The notes under the pieces are model-generated. The model did no database searches. It was not told the origin of the DNA and saw nothing but the letters and a program-made list of their open reading frames with translations. A stretch of DNA of 64,000 nucleotides, taken from assembly GCF_014645015.1 (NCBI RefSeq), contig NZ_BMLC01000001.1, forward strand, positions 744,001-808,000. Reading direction: 5' to 3'. The stretch comes from Salinibacterium xinjiangense. GTDB taxonomy: Bacteria; Actinomycetota; Actinomycetes; Actinomycetales; Microbacteriaceae. Positions 25,476-34,867 of this stretch are shown here, piece after piece. Every line of letters begins with the position of its first letter. Positions within the stretch are counted from its first letter, which is position 1. Made by a program: the position numbers and the translations under genes.

Positions 25476-26885
25476 GTGAGCAGCCCCACAACCCCAGACG
25501 GACAGTTCAGGATCGAGCACGACACCATGGGTGACGTGCTCGTGCCGATCGATGCACTCTACGGCCCGCAAACCCAGCGCGCCGTCGAGAACTTCCCGAT
25601 CTCGGGTTCGGGCCTCGAGCCAGCACAGATTGTCGCGCTGGCCAGGATCAAGCGGGCAGCGGCCATCGCCAATACAGAGTTGGGCATCCTCGACGCCGGC
25701 ATCTCGGAGGCGATCGTGTCGGCCGCCGACACCCTCATCGCGGGCTCACACCACGACCAGTTCCCCGTCGACACCTACCAAACCGGCAGCGGCACCTCCT
25801 CGAACATGAACATGAACGAGGTGCTCGCGAATCTCGCGACGACATCGCTCGGGTCGAACGTGCACCCCAACGACCACGTCAACATGTCCCAGTCGTCGAA
25901 CGACGTATTCCCGACCTCGGTTCACCTCGCCGTGACCGGTGCACTGCTCCACGACCTTATTCCGGCCCTCGAACATCTCGCTGCTTCGCTCGACGTCAAG
26001 GCCGAACTCTGGAAAGACGCCGTCAAGGCGGGCCGCACCCATCTCATGGATGCGACACCAGTCACCCTCGGACAGGAATTCTCGGGATACGCGCGCCAGA
26101 TCCGCCTCGGTATCGAGCGCGTCAACGCCACGATCGTGCGCGTCGCCGAAGTACCCCTCGGCGGCACCGCCACCGGCACCGGAATCAACACCCCGCTCGG
26201 GTTCCCGCAGCGTGTGATCGCCGTCCTTGCCGGCGATTCCGGGCTGCCCATCACCGAAGCGCTCGATCATTTCGAAGCGCAGGGCGCTCGCGACGGGCTC
26301 GTCGAGGCATCCGGTGCGCTGCGCGTGCTGGCTGTCTCGCTCACCAAGATCTGCAACGACCTGCGCTGGATGGGGTCGGGGCCGAACACCGGTCTCGGCG
26401 AGCTGAGCATCCCCGACCTGCAGCCCGGATCATCCATCATGCCGGGCAAGGTCAATCCGGTGATCCCCGAGGCCGTGCTGATGGTCTGCGCCCGTGTCAT
26501 CGGCAACGACGCGACGATCGCCTGGGCCGGGGCATCCGGAGCATTCGAACTGAACGTCGCCATCCCGGTCATGGGAACGGCGCTACTGGAGTCGATCCGC
26601 CTGCTGGCGAACTCCTCTGTTGCCCTCGCCGACAAGACGATCGACGGCCTCGAAGCGAATCTCGCCCGTGCCCGCGCGCTGGCCGAATCATCACCGTCCA
26701 TCGTCACTCCGCTCAACAAGATCATCGGATACGAGGCTGCGGCGAAGATCGCCAAGCATTCCGTCGCCGAAGGCCTGACGGTGCGTGAGGCGGTGATCGA
26801 CCTCGGTTTCGTCGAGCGTGGTGAGGTGACGCTCGAGCAGTTGGATGTGGCCCTCGACGTCATGTCGATGACCCACCCCGGCTAG
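25476..26885 (+). CDS. fumC: Fumarate hydratase, class II
   Basis: FumC hydrates fumarate to L-malate in the TCA cycle without an iron-sulfur cluster. The 469-residue product has [32 protein letters not shown] and the superfamily signature [12 protein letters not shown] start at GTG 25476; GAAGGA lies about 12 bases upstream, a little far. The frame is open much further upstream through the carbonic anhydrase gene, but that part is a shadow. The stop overlaps the convergent prepilin-peptidase stop by 4 bases. Confidence 0.95.
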   Translation: MSSPTTPDGQFRIEHDTMGDVLVPIDALYGPQTQRAVENFPISGSGLEPAQIVALARIKRAAAIANTELGILDAGISEAIVSAADTLIAGSHHDQFPVDTYQTGSGTSSNMNMNEVLANLATTSLGSNVHPNDHVNMSQSSNDVFPTSVHLAVTGALLHDLIPALEHLAASLDVKAELWKDAVKAGRTHLMDATPVTLGQEFSGYARQIRLGIERVNATIVRVAEVPLGGTATGTGINTPLGFPQRVIAVLAGDSGLPITEALDHFEAQGARDGLVEASGALRVLAVSLTKICNDLRWMGSGPNTGLGELSIPDLQPGSSIMPGKVNPVIPEAVLMVCARVIGNDATIAWAGASGAFELNVAIPVMGTALLESIRLLANSSVALADKTIDGLEANLARARALAESSPSIVTPLNKIIGYEAAAKIAKHSVAEGLTVREAVIDLGFVERGEVTLEQLDVALDVMSMTHPG

Positions 26886-27424
26886 CGCGGGAGCAACGCT
26901 GCGACCCAGAAGCCCGCGAGCATGAAAGGGCCGAAGGGAATGCGTACGCCGCGTCGACGGCGCGCGGCGACGAGGATGACCACGGAAGCCGCTCCCCCGG
27001 CGAAGAACGCCAGCAGCGGCGACGCGATCGCCGCGTCGAGACCGAACATCCCCGCAGACAGCCCGAGTGCTCCAGCGAGCTTCACGTCTCCCATGCCCAT
27101 GCCGCCTGCGACGCTCAGAACCAGCATGAATGCGAGATACGTCATACCCGAGAGCACGGCCACGAGCGGAAACTGCACTAGCTGCACGGCCTGAATGCCC
27201 AGCGCGACCACCAGTACCCCGTATGCGGGCAGCACGAGGCGGTTCGGCAGCCGGTGGTGACGCAGGCCTGAATCGCACAGCGCGGGTGTGACTGCCGCGA
27301 GATACAGCAGCGGCAGGGAGGGCGGACCTGCACCCGCCATGAGCACGGCCACGATAGCGAGCGCGACCGCAGCCGGCAACTGCCACCGAGCAGGGCGTGC
27401 GGGTGCTGACGAAGCCGTGGTCAC
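26882..27424 (-). CDS. Prepilin peptidase, A24 family (short form)
   Basis: The ~180-residue membrane protein has both catalytic aspartates of A24 peptidases: D51 in [14 protein letters not shown] and D113 in GMGMGDVKL. It lacks the N-terminal methylase domain of PilD and is a short TadV/FlpI-like form. Such enzymes process type IV or Flp pilins. No pilin or assembly gene is in the window, so its target is elsewhere. The GTG at 27424 is tentative; the frame is open upstream. It overlaps the convergent fumC stop by 4 bases. Confidence 0.85.
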   Translation of the reverse strand: MTTASSAPARPARWQLPAAVALAIVAVLMAGAGPPSLPLLYLAAVTPALCDSGLRHHRLPNRLVLPAYGVLVVALGIQAVQLVQFPLVAVLSGMTYLAFMLVLSVAGGMGMGDVKLAGALGLSAGMFGLDAAIASPLLAFFAGGAASVVILVAARRRRGVRIPFGPFMLAGFWVAALLPR

Positions 27425-27506
27425 CCTGGACGGTAGCGCGAATGCCGATGCTTTCCTGCGCGAATTCCACAGGCATCCTGCGCGAACCACACAGGCCCCG
27501 GATGCC

Positions 27507-28268
27507 TTATTCGACGATGTCGACCTCGGGAATCGCCTCGCCTGCGAGGTTCTGCACGACGCGCTCCCCGATGGGCCCGGACAGTTCAAGCGGAACCAGC
27601 ACCGAACTGGTCACGACACCCTCCAGCGGACAACCGACCACATGGTCGGGTGCTGCACCGGTGAGCGGATCGCGGAGCCCGTAGTAGATCGCGATCTGGA
27701 TCGCCGTCTCGCTCTCGATCACGACGACCTGCCTCGGGATGCACAGCAGCGGTCCCCTGACGTTGACCACGAGGCTCGAGGCGCCAATCGGGCTCACACT
27801 GCGATCGCCCGGTGAACCGACGTATCCGGGCATATTCGCATCCCCGAGGACAGTGAAGACGGGAAGCGCGCGCAGGTATTCGGGATGACCGTCATCGAAG
27901 CCCTGAAAACCCAGGAGAGGTTCTTCGACGAACTCAGCGGGAACAGCGGTGAGCGGGGTGATGGCCCGATCGACGAGACTCGGGGTCGGCGAGCCCCACA
28001 TCTGCTCCACTGCCGTCTCGGGCAGGCCTGGCCGCGGTTGGCGAGCCAGGTCGGCCGAGTACGCAGAACCCGCGACGATCAGCAGGCCGATTACGCCCAC
28101 GCCCGACAGTAAACGGCGCCACCCGTAGGCTGCGCCACCGGGCTCATGAGCGCCGGGGTTCGACACCAGCCAGGCGGAAAGGGTTCGCCACTGGGACCGC
28201 GGTGCGAAAAGTCCCCACAGGAACACGATCCCCAAAGTCACCGCAAGGGCCTCAATTACCCAGCTCAC
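27507..28268 (-). CDS. Hypothetical membrane-anchored protein
   Basis: This 253-residue protein has two membrane segments (about 3-22 and 53-72) followed by a ~180-residue extracytoplasmic domain with no family I recognise. The domain includes paired cysteines in LLCIPRQ and VVGCPLEG. The GTG start has TAGGGT 6 bases upstream, so a leaderless transcript is likely. The prepilin peptidase gene lies 82 bp downstream on the same strand; a link to pili is only a guess. Confidence 0.75.
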   Translation of the reverse strand: MSWVIEALAVTLGIVFLWGLFAPRSQWRTLSAWLVSNPGAHEPGGAAYGWRRLLSGVGVIGLLIVAGSAYSADLARQPRPGLPETAVEQMWGSPTPSLVDRAITPLTAVPAEFVEEPLLGFQGFDDGHPEYLRALPVFTVLGDANMPGYVGSPGDRSVSPIGASSLVVNVRGPLLCIPRQVVVIESETAIQIAIYYGLRDPLTGAAPDHVVGCPLEGVVTSSVLVPLELSGPIGERVVQNLAGEAIPEVDIVE

Positions 28269-28274
28269 AGATAG

Positions 28275-28280
28275 ACCCTA
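28275..28280 (-). promoter_or_regulatory. Leaderless-type -10 of the hypothetical membrane-protein gene
   Basis: TAGGGT on the minus strand, 6 bases before the GTG start. Confidence 0.5.
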
Positions 28281-28338
28281 TGCGGTCTTCTGTGAAAGGG
28301 ATAATGCGACCCCCGCGGCGCCCGGAGTAAGGCTCGAC

Positions 28339-29697
28339 TCAGGCCAGTTCGTTCGACTCGAGCAGGTCGGTGACGAGGGCAGCGATCGCTGATCGCTCGG
28401 ATCGGGTGAGGGTGATGTGCCCGAAGAGCGAGTGGCCTTTGAGCGTTTCGATCACCGAGGCGACCCCGTCGTGGCGGCCGACCCGCAGGTTGTCGCGCTG
28501 TGCGACGTCGTGGGTGAGCACGACCCGGGAGTTCTGACCGATGCGACTGAGCACCGTGAGCAGCACGTTGCGCTCGAGGGATTGGGCTTCATCCACGATC
28601 ACGAATGCATCATGCAGCGACCGGCCGCGAATATGGGTCAACGGCAGCACCTCGAGGATGCCGCGATCCAGCACCTCGTCGAGCACATTCTGCGACACGA
28701 CCGAACCCAGGGTGTCGAACACCGCCTGGGCCCAGGGGTTCATCTTCTCCGAGGCATCGCCCGGGAGGAAGCCGAGCTCCTGGCCACCTACCGCGTAGAG
28801 CGGCCTGAAGACCATGATCTTGCGGTGCTGCTGCTTCTCCAGCACGGCCTCGAGTCCGGCGCAGAGGGCGAGTGCCGACTTTCCCGTGCCGGCGCGACCG
28901 CCGAGCGAAACGATCCCGATGTTGGGGTCGAGCAGCATGTCGATGGCGAGCCGCTGCTCGGCCGAACGACCATGCAGCCCGAAGATGTCGCGGTCGCCCC
29001 GCACGAGGTTCATCTCACCCCTGCCCGAGACCCGACCCAGTGCGGAACCGCGATCCGAATGGATGATCAGACCGGTGTTCACCGGAAGATCCTCGATCGC
29101 ACGCGAATGCAGTGTCTCGTTCTCATACAGCTGAGCCATCTGGCCAGATGACAGGTCGATGTCCTGCTGGCCCGTCCAGCCCGAGTCCACGGCGAGTTCT
29201 GCCCGGTACTCCTCGGCGGCCAATCCGATGGATGCCGCCTTCACACGCAGCGGTAGATCCTTCGAGACGACCGTCACCGCGAGCCCGTCGTTGGCCAGGT
29301 TCAACGCGACGGCGAGAATACGCGAATCGTTGTCACCGAGCTGGAGCCCGGACGGCAGCACAGACATGTTCGAGTGGTTGAGCTCGACCCGCAGCGATCC
29401 GCCCTCGCCGACGGCGATCGGGAAGTCGAGCCGTTCGTGCTTCACGCGCAGCTCATCGAGGTTGCGCAACGCCTGCCTCGCGAAATACCCGATCTCCGGA
29501 TCGTTCCGTTTCGATTCGAGCTCGGTGATCACGATCACCGGGAGCACAACATGATGCTCGGCGAAGCGGAACATCGATTTCGGATCCGAGAGGAGAACCG
29601 AGGTGTCGAGAACGTACGTGCGCTCGAGCTGCGAAGTGCCAGAGCCTCCCGTTCGCGATCCGTTCAGCTTCGACGTCGGGTTGGTTAGCTCGGCCAC
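28339..29697 (-). CDS. PIN-PhoH fusion (PhoH2-type) RNA helicase/ribonuclease
   Basis: The ~452-residue protein joins an N-terminal PIN nuclease domain (acidic residues in [10 protein letters not shown]31; ITELE, E59; GDNDSR) to a PhoH ATPase domain (Walker A GRAGTGKS, about 267-274; VIVDEAQSL). PhoH2 proteins of this architecture have been reported as ATP-dependent RNA unwinding and cleaving enzymes in mycobacteria. A GTG at 29697 has GGAG 5 bases upstream and is preferred over a GTG two codons earlier that lies on the ribosome site. It stands alone as a gene. Confidence 0.9.
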   Translation of the reverse strand: MAELTNPTSKLNGSRTGGSGTSQLERTYVLDTSVLLSDPKSMFRFAEHHVVLPVIVITELESKRNDPEIGYFARQALRNLDELRVKHERLDFPIAVGEGGSLRVELNHSNMSVLPSGLQLGDNDSRILAVALNLANDGLAVTVVSKDLPLRVKAASIGLAAEEYRAELAVDSGWTGQQDIDLSSGQMAQLYENETLHSRAIEDLPVNTGLIIHSDRGSALGRVSGRGEMNLVRGDRDIFGLHGRSAEQRLAIDMLLDPNIGIVSLGGRAGTGKSALALCAGLEAVLEKQQHRKIMVFRPLYAVGGQELGFLPGDASEKMNPWAQAVFDTLGSVVSQNVLDEVLDRGILEVLPLTHIRGRSLHDAFVIVDEAQSLERNVLLTVLSRIGQNSRVVLTHDVAQRDNLRVGRHDGVASVIETLKGHSLFGHITLTRSERSAIAALVTDLLESNELA

Positions 29698-29746
29698 GTG
29701 CACTCCATCCCCGAGCGCTGTGCGCCCGGATCCAGTCTGCGAAGAC

Positions 29747-29779
29747 GGCCATGGAGTTACGAAGCGAACTTACATGGCC
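29747..29779 (-). terminator. Hairpin between the PLP-enzyme gene and phoH2
   Basis: GGCCATG pairs with CATGGCC, extended inward by AGTT with AACT around an 8-base loop. It probably ends the uppS-PLP enzyme transcript. No T-run is present. Confidence 0.45.
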
Positions 29780-29885
29780 GCCTCGACCAGGCGCCGTGCC
29801 TGATAGGTCTGACGCTAGGCGCTCATGACCGCGGGCCGCGAATCGACACGCCACGTGAATGTGTCCACGGGGTAAAACTTCGACG

Positions 29886-31007
29886 TCACCCGGAATACGC
29901 CACGAGGCTCGCCCTGAGCATGTCGAACGTCTCGTCGTCCGTTGTGACATGGGGGCTCAGCCGCACGGACCCCTGCCTGGTGGTGACCGAGACACCGTGA
30001 TTGTGAAGGGCGGCGGTGAGTGCGGTCATCCGCTCGACCGGGGGCCGGACCACGACGATGCCCGCGCGTTCCGGGTCGTCACGAGGCGACACGATATCGA
30101 GCGCGAACTCGTCAGCAAGAGCGGTAAGCCTCGCCGTCTTCTGCGCCAGCACTGCATTGATCGCGGGAACACCTACCTCGGCGATCTCCTCCAGCGCGCT
30201 GGCGAACCTCGCCTGCGCGATCGGATCGGGGTTACTCACCTCGAACGCGCCGGCTCCCCTGGTCGGCGGCAGCACGTCGTCGAGCGGTGTGCCCTCGGCG
30301 TCGGTTGCGGAGAATCCGGAGAAGGCGGGGGCGAGTCGCTCGGCGGCGCGATCGCTCAGCGCAAGGAAACCGGTGCCCCAGCCAGCACGTGCCCACTTCT
30401 GGCCACCGGAGACCACGACGTCTGCAACCTCCCACGGGGCATCCACCACGGTGAATCCCTGGATCGCATCGACGATGAGCAGGCGATCACCGATGACTTC
30501 GCGGATGCCCTCGAGGTCGGCGAAGTAGCCGGTCCTGAAGTCCACGACGCTGATCGCCACTGCGACAGTGTCGTCGGTGAGCTGGTCGCGCAGGTTGCCC
30601 GGAGTCACGCGACCGTGGTCGGCCTCGAGCCACAGCGGGGACGCGACACCGAGAGCGGCGTCAGCCCTGGTGACGGCGAACGGACTGCTCGGAAAATCAG
30701 AGGGGCTGACGGCAACCCTGCCTGCGAGACCGACTATGACGTGCATGAGCCCCTGGCTGGTGTTGGGCTGGAACACGATCTGGTCGGCGTTGAAGCCGGT
30801 CAGCACCGAGACAGCATCGCGAACACGCAGATCCTGTTCCTCCAGGATCGAGAGGGAGCCGAACCGCGATCGAGCGAGCATGCTCATCAGCGCCTGTTCC
30901 TCGGCACGAGGCGTCGCGCCGACAGGTGCCATCCGGGCGAAATCGAGATAACCGGGCTCTTCTTCGAACCGCATCCTGAAGTCGTCCATCGACAACCCCG
31001 TGGTCAC
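29886..31007 (-). CDS. Class V aminotransferase-fold PLP enzyme
   Basis: The 373-residue protein is a fold-type I PLP enzyme of the class V group (cysteine desulfurase/isopenicillin-epimerase-like). The PLP lysine is K204 in SGGQKWARAG, with D180 and Q183 in LIVDAIQGF. There is no cysteine loop like that of SufS, so desulfurase activity is not indicated. The reaction is unknown. Its GTG start overlaps the uppS stop by 4 bases (GTGA), so the two are coupled. The coupling does not itself suggest a function in isoprenoid metabolism. Confidence 0.82.
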   Translation of the reverse strand: MTTGLSMDDFRMRFEEEPGYLDFARMAPVGATPRAEEQALMSMLARSRFGSLSILEEQDLRVRDAVSVLTGFNADQIVFQPNTSQGLMHVIVGLAGRVAVSPSDFPSSPFAVTRADAALGVASPLWLEADHGRVTPGNLRDQLTDDTVAVAISVVDFRTGYFADLEGIREVIGDRLLIVDAIQGFTVVDAPWEVADVVVSGGQKWARAGWGTGFLALSDRAAERLAPAFSGFSATDAEGTPLDDVLPPTRGAGAFEVSNPDPIAQARFASALEEIAEVGVPAINAVLAQKTARLTALADEFALDIVSPRDDPERAGIVVVRPPVERMTALTAALHNHGVSVTTRQGSVRLSPHVTTDDETFDMLRASLVAYSG

Positions 31008-31789
31008 TGGCCGAACCTTCGGTGGCGTCGCGAGTAGTCGCGAAGGGCTCGCAGGAAGTCGACCTCCCGCAGATCCGGACCCAGCGCTTCCACGAAGTAA
31101 AACTCGCTGTGGGCGCTCTGCCAGATCATGAAATCGCTGATCCGCTGCTCACCCGACGTGCGGATGACCAGATCGGGGTCGGGCTGGCCACCGGTGTAGA
31201 GGTGCTCACCGATCAGCTCCGGCGTGAGGATCTCGGCGAGGGCGTCGAGGGTTCCACCCTCACTCTCGTGGGTCTGGACGATGCTACGCATGGCATCGGA
31301 GATCTCGCGACGCCCGCCGTAGCCGATCGCGAGGTTCACGTGGAGTCCCGTGTTCGCCTTGGTGCGCTCCACTGCCGCCGTGAGTTGCGCGACGAGACCG
31401 GCGGGCAGGCCCTCGGTGCATCCGACGTGCTGGATTCGCCAGTCCCGGAAGTGCGAAAGGTCTTCGGCAAGGTCGCCGATGATTTCGAACAGCCCGTCGA
31501 GTTCGACTGTCGTGCGATTCGTCAGATTGTCGGTCGAGAGCAGGTACAGGGTGGCAACCGAGATGCCGAGGTCGTCGCACCACTCCAGGAACTCGCGGTA
31601 CTTGGCGGCCCCCGCACGATGGCCGTGCGCGACTGTCTCCATCTCGCGCAGTTTCGCCCAGCGGCGATTGCCGTCGATGATCATCGCGACGTGGTTGGGC
31701 AGCGTGCCGCCCTCGAGGAAGCGACGCAGGCGGTTCTGATAGAGGCCGTAGAGAAAGCCTCGACCGAGTGTGCTCTGACGGTCTTTCAC
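31004..31789 (-). CDS. uppS: Isoprenyl transferase (cis-prenyl diphosphate synthase)
   Basis: The ~261-residue protein has the cis-prenyltransferase motifs MIIDGNRRWAK, the RTSGEQRISDFMIWQ block and SEFYF. It extends isoprenyl diphosphates with cis geometry, supplying carrier lipid for wall synthesis. Actinobacteria often have two paralogues of different chain length; which one this is cannot be told here. TAGCGT is exactly 6 bases before a GTG, which would make translation begin at residue 3 of the longer ATG-started frame (31795). Confidence 0.93.
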   Translation of the reverse strand: MKDRQSTLGRGFLYGLYQNRLRRFLEGGTLPNHVAMIIDGNRRWAKLREMETVAHGHRAGAAKYREFLEWCDDLGISVATLYLLSTDNLTNRTTVELDGLFEIIGDLAEDLSHFRDWRIQHVGCTEGLPAGLVAQLTAAVERTKANTGLHVNLAIGYGGRREISDAMRSIVQTHESEGGTLDALAEILTPELIGEHLYTGGQPDPDLVIRTSGEQRISDFMIWQSAHSEFYFVEALGPDLREVDFLRALRDYSRRHRRFGQ

Positions 31790-31795
31790 ATGCAT

Positions 31796-31801
31796 ACGCT
31801 A
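31796..31801 (-). promoter_or_regulatory. Leaderless-type -10 of uppS
   Basis: TAGCGT on the minus strand, 6 bases before a GTG at 31789 and directly abutting the upstream ATG. It favours the GTG start. Confidence 0.45.
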
Positions 31802-31841
31802 GCCCAAAGTTGGCGTGCAGCCTGAGGAACTGCCCCTCACG

Positions 31842-31847
31842 TACACT
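31842..31847 (+). promoter_or_regulatory. Leaderless-type -10 of trhA
   Basis: TACACT, 6 bases before the ATG at 31854. Confidence 0.5.
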
Positions 31848-31853
31848 GGCGCA

Positions 31854-32603
31854 ATGACCGCCAACCGCCCAGAATCCGCACCAGCAAGCCCCTCCGAGGG
31901 CGAACTGGCGGCGGATTTGCCGAATCTTCCGCTCCTCGATGACGCCATCACCTATGACGCCGTCGAGAAGAAGCCGACCTGGCGCGGATGGATTCACGCC
32001 GGCACGTTTCCGCTGGCAATCGTGCTGGGCATCATCCTCGTCGTCGCCGCAGACGGACCGGCGGCCAAAGCCAGCACCTCGGTGTTCTTCGCCTGTTCAC
32101 TGCTGCTTTTTGGGACGAGCGCTCTCTATCACCGCATCAACTGGAGCCCGAAGGTCAAAGCGATCTTCAAGCGACTGGATCACGCCAACATCTTCCTGTT
32201 GATCGCCGGGTCGTACACGCCCATCACCGTGCTGGCCCTTCCGCCGGAGAAGTCGGCGGTGCTGCTCTGGCTGGTCTGGATCGGCGCCGGCCTGGGCATC
32301 CTGTTCCGGATCTTCTGGATCGGCGCACCTCGGTGGCTCTATGTGCCGCTCTACCTGCTGCTGAGCTATGCCGCGTTCGCGTTCATCCTCGACTTCTACT
32401 CGTCAGCACCCGTGATGATGACGCTGATCCTTGTCGGCGGAGTGTTCTACACGGTCGGCGCTGTCATCTACGGCCTGAAGAAGCCGAACCCTCTGCCCGG
32501 CGTGTTCGGATTCCACGAGATCTTCCACACCCTGACGCTGCTGGCGTTCCTGTCGCACTGGACAGGGATCTTCATCGTCGCGACTAACCCCCCGGTGTTC
32601 TAG
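31854..32603 (+). CDS. trhA: PAQR-family membrane homeostasis protein (hemolysin III type)
   Basis: The 249-residue protein has seven membrane segments and the three conserved metal-site motifs of the PAQR/hemolysin III family: SALYHRINW, LDHANIFLLIAGSYTP and FHEIFHTLTLLAF. TrhA proteins are implicated in membrane energetics and fluidity homeostasis, not haemolysis. The ATG at 31854 follows a leaderless-type promoter; the frame is open 13 codons upstream but lacks a ribosome site. Its 3' end overlaps a convergent small gene by 20 bp. Confidence 0.9.
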   Translation: MTANRPESAPASPSEGELAADLPNLPLLDDAITYDAVEKKPTWRGWIHAGTFPLAIVLGIILVVAADGPAAKASTSVFFACSLLLFGTSALYHRINWSPKVKAIFKRLDHANIFLLIAGSYTPITVLALPPEKSAVLLWLVWIGAGLGILFRIFWIGAPRWLYVPLYLLLSYAAFAFILDFYSSAPVMMTLILVGGVFYTVGAVIYGLKKPNPLPGVFGFHEIFHTLTLLAFLSHWTGIFIVATNPPVF

Positions 32604-32916
32604 CGGGATCGTCACCCTCGGTTGACGGTCGTGCGGGGCGTGACCCCGGTTCTGCATCGGCTGCCGCGAGTGCTTCCTCGGCCTGCTCGATCGCAAGTTG
32701 CTCGCGCACCTCGCCGCGATAGCGCACTTTGCGCACCCGGCGGGTCATGTCGAGGAGCAACAGCACCGTGGCGATGGCGATCAGAAACGTAACGGCAAAT
32801 CCGATCACGCCTGGCGTGATCAGGTTGACGTCGCCCTCGTACGCGGGAAGCGGCGTCGGCGTCGGCGTCGGCGTGGCGTCTGCCCAGATCGTCGCGAGCG
32901 AATCGAAGATGGTCAT
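32584..32916 (-). CDS. Small single-span membrane protein linked to mca
   Basis: The 110-residue protein has an N-terminal T-P repeat (TPTPTPTPLP, about 15-24), one membrane segment (GVIGFAVTFLIAIATVLLLLDM) and a charged cytoplasmic tail. Its ATG overlaps the mca stop by 4 bases (ATGA), so it is coupled to mca. Similar small proteins accompany mca in related genomes as I recall, with no assigned function. The 3' end overlaps trhA by 20 bp in the opposite direction. Confidence 0.8.
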   Translation of the reverse strand: MTIFDSLATIWADATPTPTPTPLPAYEGDVNLITPGVIGFAVTFLIAIATVLLLLDMTRRVRKVRYRGEVREQLAIEQAEEALAAADAEPGSRPARPSTEGDDPARTPGG

Positions 32917-33806
32917 GGTGAATCCTCATCAGTCAGGTCGATACCGGCAAAGAAGTCACTCTCGGGCAGCGGTGACGCCACCGAGGAGTGCACCAGCTGG
33001 AAGTCTTCGAACGGCCATGCCTCGCGCTGCACGTCGTTCGGCCAGAAGAAGAAGGGGCTGTCCGGTGCGACCTGGCTGGCGTGGCAGCGAAGCGCGGCAT
33101 CCCTCACGTCGAGGAAGTCGCCGACGAGAATGTGGCTCGTCGCGAGGGAAGGTCGCTCACCCATCCAGCCCTGGAGCTCCTGCATCCCTTCGAGCCCGGG
33201 ATGCGCCCTGGCCTCCATGACCTCGATCATCTTCGAGACCCTGTTCGAATTGAAGATGCGGTCGTAATAGACCTTCGGGATGCGCCACGCGGGGCCCTGC
33301 TCCGGATACCGAGCGGGGTCTGCAGCAGCGTCCCATGCGTACATCGAAACCTCATGCGAACGGATGTGGTCCGGATGCGGGTATCCACCGGTCTCGTCGT
33401 ACGTCACGAGCACCTGCGGCTTCAGCTCGCGAATGATGCGCACGAGAGGCTCGGCTGAGATCTCGAGCGGCACGAGGGCGAAACAGTTCGCTGGCAGCGG
33501 CTCGGTGGGTTCGTCCTCGACAAGCGTGCCCTCGGGGAGCCCGGAATCCCGGTATCCCAGCCAGCGATGCTCGACCCCCATCAACACCTGGGCGCCAGCC
33601 ATCTCGATCCGGCGGAGGCCGGCGATGTCCCGCTCGGCCATGGCCATGAGTTCAAGCGCGGGATTCTGCACGTCACCCAACTCACCACCGGTACAGCTGA
33701 CGACCACCACCCGGGCGCCGCTGGCCACGTAGGCGGCATAGGTTGCCGCACCCTTGCTCGACTCGTCGTCGGGGTGAGCGTGTACTGCGAGCAGTCGACG
33801 TATCAC
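32913..33806 (-). CDS. mca: Mycothiol S-conjugate amidase
   Basis: Mca cleaves mycothiol adducts of toxic electrophiles to a mercapturic acid and GlcN-inositol. The 297-residue product has the zinc motif AHPDDE (10-15), PHPDHIRSH and the extended C-terminal region typical of Mca rather than the shorter MshB deacetylase. The GTG at 33806 follows AGGAG at 4 bases; the long upstream frame is antisense to the DUF4307 gene and is ignored. Its presence shows that the host uses mycothiol, an actinobacterial trait. Confidence 0.93.
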   Translation of the reverse strand: MIRRLLAVHAHPDDESSKGAATYAAYVASGARVVVVSCTGGELGDVQNPALELMAMAERDIAGLRRIEMAGAQVLMGVEHRWLGYRDSGLPEGTLVEDEPTEPLPANCFALVPLEISAEPLVRIIRELKPQVLVTYDETGGYPHPDHIRSHEVSMYAWDAAADPARYPEQGPAWRIPKVYYDRIFNSNRVSKMIEVMEARAHPGLEGMQELQGWMGERPSLATSHILVGDFLDVRDAALRCHASQVAPDSPFFFWPNDVQREAWPFEDFQLVHSSVASPLPESDFFAGIDLTDEDSP

Positions 33807-33861
33807 CGAACTCCTAGGTTTTGCCTCTAGCCTTGAGGAACCAATTCTAATGGAGTCGTGC

Positions 33862-34308
33862 GTGTCGAAACCTGAGTCACCTGTCGTCACCGCCGGTGAT
33901 GCCGCGACCACTGCGAGTTCGCTCGACGCACGATACGGGCGCTCGTCATCATCGTCGAAACGCAATCGCTTCATCGGAATCATCACTGCAGCGGCGTTCA
34001 CCATCGTCTTCGTCGCCTGGGCCATCTGGGGCGGGCTCGTCGGCGCGCCCGATGCGCAATTCAGTGCCGTCGACGCGAGGCACACGATCGTCAGCGACAG
34101 CGCCGTGGATGTCACGTGGGAGTTCACGGCCCCGCCGGGTTCCGCTGCCCGATGCGCGGTGCAGGCCCTGAACTCGACCTTCGCCATTGTGGGATGGAAA
34201 GAGGTGGATGTCCCGGCATCCACTCAGATCACCCGCGTCTTCACCGAGCGGGTACTCACCACGGAACTGGCCGTCACCGGGTTGATCTACCGCTGCTGGC
34301 TCACCTAG
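33862..34308 (+). CDS. DUF4307 single-span membrane protein
   Basis: This 148-residue protein has one membrane segment (about 33-55) and an extracytoplasmic domain with VDVTWEF and a YRCWL C-terminus. It matches DUF4307, an actinobacterial family usually found between mca and greA, exactly as here. The function is unknown. The GTG at 33862 has GGAG 6 bases upstream and is preferred to an ATG four codons earlier. It is divergent from mca and ends just before the greA leader terminator. Confidence 0.85.
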   Translation: MSKPESPVVTAGDAATTASSLDARYGRSSSSSKRNRFIGIITAAAFTIVFVAWAIWGGLVGAPDAQFSAVDARHTIVSDSAVDVTWEFTAPPGSAARCAVQALNSTFAIVGWKEVDVPASTQITRVFTERVLTTELAVTGLIYRCWLT

Positions 34309-34314
34309 TCTGGG

Positions 34315-34320
34315 TAGATT
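34315..34320 (+). promoter_or_regulatory. Possible -10 of greA
   Basis: TAGATT, just after the DUF4307 stop and 51 bases before the greA start. If used, the transcript would begin immediately before the hairpin-T6 terminator. Confidence 0.3.
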
Positions 34321-34326
34321 CAGTAC

Positions 34327-34358
34327 GGAACCGGCCGCGGACGGCCGGTTCCTTTTTT
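34327..34358 (+). terminator. Canonical intrinsic terminator before greA
   Basis: GGAACCGGCCG pairs perfectly with CGGCCGGTTCC (11 bp) around a 4-base loop, followed at once by TTTTTT. It ends 12 bases before the greA start codon and touches its ribosome site region. It terminates DUF4307 transcripts and may attenuate greA. Confidence 0.9.
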
Positions 34359-34370
34359 CAGGAGAACACC

Positions 34371-34859
34371 TTGGCCCAAGCACATTCGGAAACCTGGTTG
34401 ACCCGGGAAGCCTTCGACCGCCGCACCGCGGAACTGGAACAGCTGTCGGGTGAGGGCCGCCTGGAGATCGCGAAGAAGATCGAATCCGCCCGTGAAGAGG
34501 GTGACCTCAAAGAGAACGGGGGATACCACGCCGCCAAGGAGGAGCAGGGCAAGATCGAAGCGCGCATCCGCGTGCTCACCGAGCTGCTCAGGCACGCGAC
34601 GGTCGGCGAGGCGCCGGCGTCAAACGGTATCGTCGAGCCGGGAACCGTCATCAAGGCCACGATCATGGGCGATGAGTCGACGTTCCTCATCGGCAGCCGC
34701 GAGATCGTCGGAGACAGCGATCTCGACGTCTACAGCGAAGGCAGCCCCCTCGGCACTGCGATCATCGGCCTGAAGATCGGCGACGAGACGAGCTACACAG
34801 CCCCGAACGGTAAAACCATCGCCGTGAAGATCATCAGCGTCGAGACCTACCTCCCGTAG
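34371..34859 (+). CDS. greA: Transcription elongation factor GreA
   Basis: GreA rescues backtracked RNA polymerase by stimulating transcript cleavage. The 162-residue protein has the N-terminal coiled coil with the acidic tip (SAREEGDLKENGGYHAAKE) and the C-terminal FKBP-like domain (DSDLDVYSEGSPLG, NGKTIAVKI). The start is a TTG at 34371, justified by AGGAG 6 bases upstream. The rare start and the terminator 12 bases before it suggest deliberately low or regulated expression. The frame is open further upstream as a shadow only. Confidence 0.95.
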   Translation: MAQAHSETWLTREAFDRRTAELEQLSGEGRLEIAKKIESAREEGDLKENGGYHAAKEEQGKIEARIRVLTELLRHATVGEAPASNGIVEPGTVIKATIMGDESTFLIGSREIVGDSDLDVYSEGSPLGTAIIGLKIGDETSYTAPNGKTIAVKIISVETYLP

Positions 34860-34867
34860 GTAGCCGG

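Noticed and set aside
29859-31037. 392-codon open frame on the plus strand
   Set aside because: It is antisense to the class V PLP enzyme, which has an intact active site; the frame has no domain signal.
34847-34863. Small hairpin CTACCT/AGGTAG at the greA stop as a terminator
   Set aside because: It is only 6 bp with no T-run, too weak to call.
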